Positions 1 to 5,602 of a stretch of 6,147 nucleotides of DNA are shown here, one piece after another. The notes under the pieces were generated by a model that did not search any database, was not told where the DNA came from, and saw only the letters and a program-made list of their open reading frames with translations. The stretch covers positions 1 through 6,147 of the forward strand of contig DALTVX010000090.1 of assembly GCA_029987395.1 (NCBI GenBank), read 5' to 3'. Both the position numbers and the translations under genes were made by a program. This stretch comes from Methanocorpusculum sp. Its GTDB lineage: Archaea; Halobacteriota; Methanomicrobia; Methanomicrobiales; Methanocorpusculaceae. The stretch's first letter is position 1; each line of letters begins with the position of its first letter.

Positions 1-243
1 CGGCACAAGACCTGCAACATCGATGAGTTCGACCGCGATAAACCGGTTTCCGTCGACACATTCGGTGCATCCTTGGATGCCAAGCTCCTTGCACGGACAC
101 TTGGACCGGACATAGGCAACTCCTTTGTTTGGGTTCACCGTAGTGAACGGATAGTTTGCGATATCAACATTTGCAAGCGTCAACGACTTAAAAAAGGTTG
201 ATTTGCCGCAATTTGGTTTTCCAGCCAGTGCAATTTGTAACAT
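1..243 (-). CDS. ychF: YchF/Obg-type GTP/ATP-binding protein, archaeal form (N-terminal 81 codons; rest outside window)
   Basis: The visible part is the N-terminal half of a TRAFAC-class G domain. The P-loop GKPNCGKST is at residues 8-16, a switch I-like segment ANYPFTT at 29-35, and the G3 motif DVAGLVP at 75-81, where the window ends. The first residues and the spacing match the archaeal branch of the YchF/Obg family, which binds purine nucleotides and is thought to act with ribosomes in the cytoplasm. Between switch I and G3 lie four cysteines (C49, C51, C59, C62) in a CPC-x7-CxxC arrangement that could bind a metal. The start is the ATG at 243, supported by an AGGAAGGAT ribosome-binding site 5 nt upstream. 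The G4 motif and the C-terminal TGS domain are not visible, so a close relative such as another Obg-family GTPase cannot be fully excluded. The gene is separated from cas1 by 72 bp and probably has its own promoter. Confidence 0.88.
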   Translation of the reverse strand, partial: MLQIALAGKPNCGKSTFFKSLTLANVDIANYPFTTVNPNKGVAYVRSKCPCKELGIQGCTECVDGNRFIAVELIDVAGLVP

Positions 244-248
244 TATGT

Positions 249-287
249 ATCCTTCCTAGTATGAGGAGTATCTCTGGACTATAAATT
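249..287 (-). promoter_or_regulatory. Putative TATA box and ribosome-binding site of the ychF-like gene
   Basis: Read on the minus strand, an AATTTATAG element at about 287-279 resembles an archaeal TATA box. Transcription starting about 25 nt downstream would begin near 257. An AGGAAGGAT sequence at 257-249, 5 nt before the ATG at 243, resembles the archaeal Shine-Dalgarno GGAGGTGAT. The implied leader is short. The match is by eye only. No hairpin or T-tract terminator for the upstream cas1 gene is visible in this 72-bp gap, so readthrough from amzA-cas1 is also possible. Confidence 0.45.
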
Positions 288-315
288 AGGGCGACGGGCT
301 CTTATGCCTTTGGTA

Positions 316-1248
316 TCAGTAATGAAAGGCGAAATCTCCGCCCTCTTTGACGGCTTTGGCATACCAATACACATTGGTCTCGATACTCTTTGTATCGATC
401 GAAGCATGCAGCCGTTTCATGAACTCCTCTTTCGTCTCTTCAGAGAGAAGACACCGGGTCACCACCTCGTATGCCCCTTCCAGAAGACCTTCGGCCGCCA
501 TTTTGACAACGACCCGATCCACCATAGAAATACCCGCTGGCTCCACAAGATCCAGAACACAGCCGCCCCGACCACCGGTCACCGAAACGATCTCGCCATA
601 CAATGCGCCACGGGAAAGATCCAGACCCGCCCCTACACAGGCAACCGCAAAGCTCGCATACAAAACCGCATACCCGTGAGAAAGCATCACATTGATCGGA
701 TCCGTAAATGGAGGCTGGACCCGCCGTCGGTATCCAAGCGTGTTTGGAACCGCTCGGGAAAGGATCTCATAGTACATCGTCTTCGTAAGAGAGAACGCTC
801 GCCCGATCTCAGGGAGCGTGATCAAAAAGTCCAGCTCATCTCGTGCTTTAGCGAGGATGTCCAGCTCTCCTTTAAAGTACAACCCGCCAGGGGTCATCTC
901 GGCGAGTTCGTTTAGATACCGGAGCCGCTCGTCCAAGGAGCAGCGGATCGAGGTCATCGCAAACTTATGCACCGGGATATCACGTTGTGCCGCAGAAAGG
1001 GAGGGACCACCCCGACCATACAAACCGCCGACCGGTTTGCCGTGCGCAGTAAAAAAGGATACCGCGATATTACGATCCGCCAGACGTTCCAGCACCGAGG
1101 TGTGCAAAGAGTGCCCGCCCGCGATCAGAAGATGACGCATATCGTCCAGCGGATACCGGGTCATTGTCCCTTTTTGCCGAACGATCAACGAGTCACGTGT
1201 CGATTTGATCTCGGCGCCGTATCCCCATACCGTGACCCAGGGGATCAT
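316..1248 (-). CDS. cas1: Stand-alone Cas1-family protein (CRISPR integrase homologue) with Tyr at the usual catalytic His
   Basis: This 310-residue protein has the usual Cas1 length and signature blocks. These are an N-terminal GYGAEIKST segment (residues 9-17), the helical-domain glutamate in MYYEILSR (E161), the QPPFTDPINVMLSHGYAVL block (178-196), GLDLSRGALYGE (208-219), and GRGGCVLDLVEP (226-237) followed by MVDRVVV. In characterised Cas1 proteins the metal site is Glu-His-Asp. Here E161 and D233 are present, but the histidine after G-F-L is Y217 (codon TAT, one base from CAT). Canonical Cas1 integrates spacers into CRISPR arrays together with Cas2. No cas2, other cas gene or repeat-spacer array is in this window, so a CRISPR role is not supported locally. 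Its ATG overlaps the stop of the archaemetzincin gene in an ATGA, preceded by a strong GGAGG site, which indicates co-translation. Family assignment is firm. The function is unknown and may not be CRISPR adaptation. Confidence 0.9.
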   Translation of the reverse strand: MIPWVTVWGYGAEIKSTRDSLIVRQKGTMTRYPLDDMRHLLIAGGHSLHTSVLERLADRNIAVSFFTAHGKPVGGLYGRGGPSLSAAQRDIPVHKFAMTSIRCSLDERLRYLNELAEMTPGGLYFKGELDILAKARDELDFLITLPEIGRAFSLTKTMYYEILSRAVPNTLGYRRRVQPPFTDPINVMLSHGYAVLYASFAVACVGAGLDLSRGALYGEIVSVTGGRGGCVLDLVEPAGISMVDRVVVKMAAEGLLEGAYEVVTRCLLSEETKEEFMKRLHASIDTKSIETNVYWYAKAVKEGGDFAFHY

Positions 1249-1883
1249 GAAAACAGCTCATCCTCCGATTTATCGCCGGTGAGCTGCACGCGGCATTTTC
1301 CGCAGAAGTATTTGCGTTTCCTATCCAGTTCGTCCAGGTTTCGCGGACAATACATGATACATCCGGGATTATCACAGTGCCCAAGCCCGAACAGGTGCCC
1401 GATCTCGTGAGCGCCTTCCTTGACGATCCGGTCGATCAGCGCGGAGTCGTCCTCATGTTTACCGTAAAATTCGTTTCTGAGCCGAACAGGTGAGACGATC
1501 CCGACCCCAAGCTTTGGGTAAGCAAGACCAAACACGAAGTCTGCGAGGGGTTCGTAGAGATCGCCGGGCGTCACCAGAAGAACCTTCTCGTAAATATGAT
1601 TGAATTTATTATAGTATTCCAGCTCCATATCGGCTGGTTTGAACAATTGGGGTGTTCTTCTCCGAAACATATCCAACTTTTGCAGAACTTTCACGGCATC
1701 GTATTGATTACGAAGAGTGTCGAAACCCTCAAGCGGGAATATCCCGTTGTCGATCCGCGAGACCGAAATCTCAAGGACCGCGGACAACTCCTCGGAAACC
1801 GGACGCGAAAGACCCACAGGAACACGACTGTCCCAGAAAAGATGTACCCCCATACTCGTAGTTATTTCTTTGTTCAAAGTCAT
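1245..1883 (-). CDS. amzA: Archaemetzincin zinc metalloprotease
   Basis: This 212-residue protein carries the archaemetzincin signature. The zinc-binding and catalytic motif is H159-E160-x2-H163-x2-G166-x2-H169. It is followed by C170, C175, the met-turn M177, and a CGKC pair at 194-197, the cysteines that bind the structural second zinc in this family. No signal peptide or membrane segment is evident, so it should be cytoplasmic. Natural substrates of archaeal archaemetzincins are not established. The start at 1883 is preferred because TAGGTATC lies just upstream. An internal ATG at 1853 (MGVHLFWDS) would give a 202-residue protein and matches the length at which homologues often begin, so the true start is uncertain. 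The stop overlaps the cas1 start, making this the first gene of a coupled pair. It diverges from the UPF0146 gene with only 16 bp between starts. Confidence 0.95.
   Translation of the reverse strand: MTLNKEITTSMGVHLFWDSRVPVGLSRPVSEELSAVLEISVSRIDNGIFPLEGFDTLRNQYDAVKVLQKLDMFRRRTPQLFKPADMELEYYNKFNHIYEKVLLVTPGDLYEPLADFVFGLAYPKLGVGIVSPVRLRNEFYGKHEDDSALIDRIVKEGAHEIGHLFGLGHCDNPGCIMYCPRNLDELDRKRKYFCGKCRVQLTGDKSEDELFS
1258..1266 (-). promoter_or_regulatory. Ribosome-binding site of cas1 inside the end of amzA
   Basis: The minus-strand sequence GGAGGATGA closely resembles the archaeal anti-SD complement GGAGGTGAT. It lies 9 nt before the cas1 ATG at 1248, within codons near the C-terminus of the metalloprotease. 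It supports the chosen cas1 start and suggests that cas1 is actively translated from the amzA message. Confidence 0.65.
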
Positions 1884-1899
1884 AAAGATACCTAGTTAT
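1884..1899. promoter_or_regulatory. 16-bp divergent gap between amzA and the UPF0146 gene
   Basis: The two annotated start codons face away from each other across only 16 bp, so each gene's promoter must lie partly inside the other gene's 5' coding end. On the minus strand TAGGTATC just before the amzA ATG could be a ribosome-binding site. A CATATAAC stretch at about 1902-1895 is TATA-like, but so close to the 1883 start that it would fit the internal amzA start at 1853 better. No ribosome-binding site is visible for the plus-strand gene, which may be leaderless. Confidence 0.4.
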
Positions 1900-2298
1900 A
1901 TGAGAAACGGCATCGAGACAATGATCGGACGGTACATAGCAGAAAACTATCGTTCGGCCGTGGAGGTGGGCTTTGGCGGCAAAACCGTGGCGGCAGAGAT
2001 CGTCCGGGAAGCAGGCATTCCTATTCTTTGCACGGATGTGCATGCATATCCAAACTGCGGTGTTCCGTCTGTGGTCGATGACTGTGTTGAGCCGACCATT
2101 TCACTCTATCAAGCCGAAGTCATCTACGCGATCCGCCCCGGTACTGAGATAGTGCCATCTATGATAGAACTTGCAAAAAGAGTTGGAGCTGATCTGATCG
2201 TGTATCATCTGGGCTTTGAGATCTACGAAAACGGTGGGGAACGGATCGTCACCGAAGGAGTGATGCTCCATAGATATGTGCATGCTCACCAAACATGA
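1900..2298 (+). CDS. UPF0146 family protein, Rossmann-like (archaeal, function unknown)
   Basis: This is a 132-residue protein of the archaeal UPF0146 family. Residues 21-26 (VEVGFG) form a glycine-rich loop after a beta strand, and TDVHAY (45-50) follows the next strand, as in SAM-dependent methyltransferase-like folds. The family-typical block VDDCVEPTISLYQAEVIYAIRP spans 59-80, followed by the helix ELAKRVGADLIV near 90-101. It is shorter than most methyltransferases, and no activity is known to me for the family. The open frame extends upstream to 1717, but that part lies over amzA on the other strand. ATG 1900 gives an N-terminus (MRNGIETMIGRYIAENY) that looks like family members; ATG 1921 is an alternative. 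No Shine-Dalgarno is seen. It is the only plus-strand gene here and its 3' end overlaps convergent thiL by 13 bp. Confidence 0.85.
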   Translation: MRNGIETMIGRYIAENYRSAVEVGFGGKTVAAEIVREAGIPILCTDVHAYPNCGVPSVVDDCVEPTISLYQAEVIYAIRPGTEIVPSMIELAKRVGADLIVYHLGFEIYENGGERIVTEGVMLHRYVHAHQT

Positions 2299-3146
2299 GC
2301 ATATCCGCGTTTTTCTACTATTTTCCCGTCACACCAGACGCCTTGTTCTGAAACGACATACCCAATAACGGAATATTTCGTATCAAGGGCCGATAAACGT
2401 GCCTGCGGTATACAGAACAATAGACCGAAATCCCCGCCGCCATACAAATAATACTCCAGAGCTGAGCCAAAACGCAGATCAGGAAGCGTAAACTTCGTAG
2501 AGTCAAGAACAAAACCGACGTTGGACGCTTCTGCCATATCATACAACGAGATAGCGAGCCCGTCGGAGACATCCATCATAGATGATGCGCCAGATCGTGC
2601 GATCTTTTGTCCTGCTTCGACCTCGGGCGTCGGGGTCAGGAGATACTTCCGGTATCGTTCGTCCCCTTCGAGTGCTGCCATAGCACGTCCGGGAATCCCG
2701 GTGATGCAGACTAAATCACCTGGCGATGCGCCGGATCGCCTGCAGTAAAACTCCTTTTCGACGATCCCAAATCCTGTGGTGACGACGGTAAGTTCTATGT
2801 GACTATCGATATCACCGCCGGAAACCTTTGTCCCGAAGGTTTTTGCACAGGAAACGGCCCCTTCCATGAACGGGATGAGGCGGCACGGATCATCAAGACC
2901 AATTGCCACCAGGATCTGGATCGGTTGTGCGCCGCAGCTTGCGATGTCGGATAGTGTGACCGCGGTGCTCATCCAGCCTTTTTCGAATTCGGTCATGCCC
3001 TCTGGAAAATCGGTGGTTTCATGCAGCATGTCTGTGCTGGATACAAGGATCTTCCCGTCCGGTAGTTCGAATGCGGCACAGTCGTCCGCCGTTTCCTCTT
3101 CCCCGATCAGATGACGAATGGATCCAAGAAGGGACCGGTCATCCAT
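2286..3146 (-). CDS. thiL: Thiamine-monophosphate kinase
   Basis: ThiL phosphorylates thiamine monophosphate with ATP to make thiamine diphosphate, the last step of thiamine cofactor synthesis, in the cytoplasm. This 286-residue protein follows the ThiL/PurM-like layout. An acidic ADDCA motif is at 20-24, STDMLHETTDF at 37-47, LSDIASCGAQP at 65-75, and GGDIDS at 110-115. Further on are PGRAMAALE (152-160), TPTPEVEAG (171-179), MMDVSDGLA (190-198) and GGGDFGLLF (236-244), the counterpart of the bacterial GGEDYELLF. It is somewhat shorter than bacterial ThiL (about 320 residues), which fits archaeal members. The ATG shares its A with the preceding gene's TAA (TAATG), and a GGAGCTGA site sits 7 nt upstream. 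It is therefore the last gene of the rio2-DUF460-thiL operon and probably translationally coupled. No riboswitch (THI box) lies directly before it. Confidence 0.95.
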   Translation of the reverse strand: MDDRSLLGSIRHLIGEEETADDCAAFELPDGKILVSSTDMLHETTDFPEGMTEFEKGWMSTAVTLSDIASCGAQPIQILVAIGLDDPCRLIPFMEGAVSCAKTFGTKVSGGDIDSHIELTVVTTGFGIVEKEFYCRRSGASPGDLVCITGIPGRAMAALEGDERYRKYLLTPTPEVEAGQKIARSGASSMMDVSDGLAISLYDMAEASNVGFVLDSTKFTLPDLRFGSALEYYLYGGGDFGLLFCIPQARLSALDTKYSVIGYVVSEQGVWCDGKIVEKRGYAHVW

Positions 3147-5602
3147 TATTTCTTCAGCTCCTTTTTGCGCTCTTCACGATATTCGGAGAGCACGCCAAAC
3201 AGGATCCTTGCCGCAGATCCGGGCTCGGGTTTTTGTTGGGAAGCGGGTTTTTTGGCCGGCTTTTCCTTTTTTGGCGTTGGTTTTACTACCGGCACAGGTT
3301 TTGGGGCAGGCTCGGGAGCCGGCTTTGCAACCGGTTTTGGTGCGGGTTGAGGGGCAGGCTTTGCAACCGGTTTTGGTGCGGGTTGAGGGGCAGGCTTTGC
3401 AACCGGTTTTGGTACAGGTTGAGGGGCCGGCTTTACAACCGGTTTAGGTGCGGGTTGAGGGGCCGGCTTTACAACCGGTTTAAGTGCAGGTTGAGGAGCC
3501 GGCTTTACAACCGGTTTAGGTGCAGGCTGGGAAGCGGGCTTTGAAACCGGCTTTTCTACCGGTGCTTCTATTGGCTCAGGGACCTCGACAACGGGCACCG
3601 GTTTTGGCCTAAACATCGGCTGCGATTTTTGCGGCGGGGCAGGCTTCTCTCGTTCAACCGGTAACTCCGGTTCCGGATCGGTCTCCTTCGCTGCTTTCGT
3701 CTCCCCAAACTTCTTCTCGTTTTCGTAAACCAGCTGCGTCGTATTCCAGGAGGCAAGCGCCGTTTCCAGAGCGGCGCTGTCCACCACCCCGATCTTTCCT
3801 TTCACGCGGGGCGAAAGATTCGCACCATCCAGAACAGGAATATTCACGTTTCGGAATTCCTCGATGAGATGCTCGGTGTGCGCCGACTCATAGGTCAGCC
3901 GCGGCAGGATCACTGCGCCGATCTTGATCTCAGCAAACTCCCGGATCAGCGATCTATTCCAGCCGTCGATTTTAAGAACATACAAAATATCCTCCTCGAT
4001 GACCCCCATCTCAAAGTCCAGATCCTTGACCTGCTCCTTGGTAAGCTCGGGAAGAACCTTTAGAGCAGTGCTCCCGTCCCCGGCCTGCAGCGAGATAAAA
4101 TGCTTCATCCGCTCCAGACGGTCCATAAGCGCCTTGCTTTTTTTCTCCTCTTTTTCCAGAGCCTTCTTTGTCGAAAGAAGTTCCGCGTCCCGGGAGGGTT
4201 TTTCTTCAGATGGGCGGATCTCGGTCGAACGCTCTCCTCTTTCGAAAACAAGCCGTTTCTGGAGAGCGGCAATCGCCCGATCCTTCACATCCACCTCCTC
4301 AGATAAACTGCCAGCTAGTTTACGTAGCTTTGATACATCCTCCTCGAGTCTTGAGATACGTTCGTCCTTTTCATCAAGGATGATCTCCTCAGGAACGTAC
4401 TTTGGTTCGGCAAGGAGCCCTTCGATATCCTGAATGCCTTCCAGGACCTGTTCGAGGGAGAGACCGCGTATGACCCCTGTTCGAACCGTTTCGACATCGA
4501 TCCCGGGAGGGATCTTTTTTTGGATCGACTCGAACTTGTTGGCATAACTCCGATACGCAGATACCGCGGCCGAAAGTGCGGTTCGTTCGTGATCGTTGGT
4601 AAAATCATACCCTTCAGCAAGTTCAGCCTTTTCCCGGAGCAGCATGTCCTTTGCCGGGGTATGGGCGACCGCCAAAAAAGCACGCCTGACTTTTTCCACA
4701 CCAAACGGCATCTCGGCTTTGTCGGATGCGATCATGACCGGTCTGCCGATCGCGGAGAGGGCGGAGATGATCTCGGACGGACCAAACGACCGTGAGCTGG
4801 AGAGGTGAACAAGATCGCCGTCAAGATTAAGTGCGGCGATACCGACGGTCGTTCCCGAAGCGATACCAACGATCAGGTATGCCGGCTTTTTTGAGAGTGG
4901 AACAAATGCGGGACGATCCTTTCTCGTTCCGGTGACCCGAATGAGAACCCCGGATGATCTGCGGGAGGAGACAGGGACCTCATGACGCGGGGCGGAGATG
5001 GTGAACAGGACCTTTCGTGCTCCTCGGGAGGATCTCTTCAGGGAGGAGTCGAACATCATGCCATTTGCGAGCAGGTCAGCCTCCACCTCGCGGGAATAGG
5101 ACATGAAGGATCCGTGAATACGGCGGATATATCTGTTCTGGTGTGTGCGGATGCGTGCCCTTGCCGGAGAAACGGTAATGATGGTGGGTGTTTTGAAGGT
5201 GATCACCTCAGAACCGCCGCCAAATGCCGCGATCAAGGCCGCGGTCTTGGCTTTTTCCATGAGGTTCCCCGAATCGAAACGGAGGTTGTACCGCTCGGCT
5301 ATTTTTGGAAGGGGAGCGGGGTTTGGTTCGGTGCCAACGATCTGGACGAGGTGTGTTTCAAAGGGCAGAGCATCTGCCAGGGAAAAAAGTGATCCGGTGT
5401 CGGAGGCGATGTCTTTTAGCGTTCCGGCGGCGACGATATAGGGCTTTTCGATATCGACGAGGCGGAGAAGCCGCCGCAGGGTAATATATCGTTCTTCGGA
5501 TTCGATACGGTTGTCAACGACCCGGACGATGCCGTAGAGCCCGCCGGGTGAACCGGGTGAGTCTGGTTTGATTTTGTCGATACCAAATACAAGAGGGCTC
5601 AT
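3146..5602 (-). CDS. DUF460 family protein: RNase H-like domains, coiled coil and Pro/Ala/Lys repeat tail
   Basis: This is an 818-residue protein of the archaeal DUF460 family, whose biochemical role is not known to me. Residues 1-200 form an N-terminal domain with an RNase H/RuvC-like first strand (VFGID, D9) and a basic stretch QNRYIRRIHG (155-164). Residues about 238-355 are the DUF460 core, with YLIVGIASGTTVGIAAL (242-258), IASDKAEMP (291-299) and NDHER (336-340). Relatives as I recall them have an Asp in the GIDPGTT turn and an acidic residue after NDHER; here these are A248 and T341. Residues about 405-500 are strongly charged and predicted to be a coiled coil. Residues 505-620 are a further alpha/beta domain. 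The tail 640-795 is a Pro/Ala/Lys linker with 12-residue repeats, followed by a charged C-terminal helix (SAARILFGVLSEYREERKK). There is no signal peptide or membrane segment. The start overlaps the rio2 stop as ATGA, and the stop overlaps the thiL start. A nucleic-acid-related function is inference only. Confidence 0.88.
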   Translation of the reverse strand: MSPLVFGIDKIKPDSPGSPGGLYGIVRVVDNRIESEERYITLRRLLRLVDIEKPYIVAAGTLKDIASDTGSLFSLADALPFETHLVQIVGTEPNPAPLPKIAERYNLRFDSGNLMEKAKTAALIAAFGGGSEVITFKTPTIITVSPARARIRTHQNRYIRRIHGSFMSYSREVEADLLANGMMFDSSLKRSSRGARKVLFTISAPRHEVPVSSRRSSGVLIRVTGTRKDRPAFVPLSKKPAYLIVGIASGTTVGIAALNLDGDLVHLSSSRSFGPSEIISALSAIGRPVMIASDKAEMPFGVEKVRRAFLAVAHTPAKDMLLREKAELAEGYDFTNDHERTALSAAVSAYRSYANKFESIQKKIPPGIDVETVRTGVIRGLSLEQVLEGIQDIEGLLAEPKYVPEEIILDEKDERISRLEEDVSKLRKLAGSLSEEVDVKDRAIAALQKRLVFERGERSTEIRPSEEKPSRDAELLSTKKALEKEEKKSKALMDRLERMKHFISLQAGDGSTALKVLPELTKEQVKDLDFEMGVIEEDILYVLKIDGWNRSLIREFAEIKIGAVILPRLTYESAHTEHLIEEFRNVNIPVLDGANLSPRVKGKIGVVDSAALETALASWNTTQLVYENEKKFGETKAAKETDPEPELPVEREKPAPPQKSQPMFRPKPVPVVEVPEPIEAPVEKPVSKPASQPAPKPVVKPAPQPALKPVVKPAPQPAPKPVVKPAPQPVPKPVAKPAPQPAPKPVAKPAPQPAPKPVAKPAPEPAPKPVPVVKPTPKKEKPAKKPASQQKPEPGSAARILFGVLSEYREERKKELKK
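3154..3161 (-). promoter_or_regulatory. Ribosome-binding site of thiL
   Basis: GGAGCTGA on the minus strand differs from the archaeal Shine-Dalgarno GGAGGTGA at one base and lies 7 nt before the thiL ATG at 3146. It is inside the last codons (KELKK) of the DUF460 gene, and it fixes the thiL start. Confidence 0.6.
3321..3536 (-). repeat. Six in-frame 36-bp tandem repeats encoding a 12-residue Pro/Ala/Lys unit
   Basis: Six contiguous 36-bp units start at 3321, 3357, 3393, 3429, 3465 and 3501, with degenerate copies on both sides. Each encodes PAPQPAPKPV(A/V)K in the DUF460 tail. The first two units are identical in all 36 bases. Units 1-3 carry ttgcaaccggtttt and units 4-6 carry ttacaaccggttta, so there are two sub-types. 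This suggests duplication by slippage or unequal recombination. Each unit contains the palindrome AACCGGTT. Other frames also lack stops here, which creates long spurious ORFs. Confidence 0.95.

Noticed and set aside
304..915. 203-codon plus-strand open frame
   Set aside because: It lies antisense to cas1 over its C-terminal part and has no recognisable motifs; the minus-strand frame shows Cas1 conservation.
316..1883. Casposon carrying cas1
   Set aside because: There is no family B DNA polymerase, helix-turn-helix extension on Cas1, terminal inverted repeat or target duplication in view, and the neighbours are conserved housekeeping genes.
1717..1899. Upstream extension of the UPF0146 reading frame (61 extra residues)
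   Set aside because: The extension overlaps amzA antisense and reads as random sequence, whereas the protein from ATG 1900 starts like other UPF0146 members.
3321..3536. Possible CRISPR array: 36-bp repeats a few kilobases from a cas1 gene
   Set aside because: The units are directly contiguous with no spacers, and they lie in frame inside a conserved coding sequence where each encodes the same 12-residue Pro/Ala/Lys unit.
3071..3544. Plus-strand open frames of 79-157 codons rich in Gly/Arg/Phe repeats
   Set aside because: They are antisense shadows of the DUF460 repeat tail. Their repeats arise from the same 36-bp units, with no ribosome-binding site or family resemblance.
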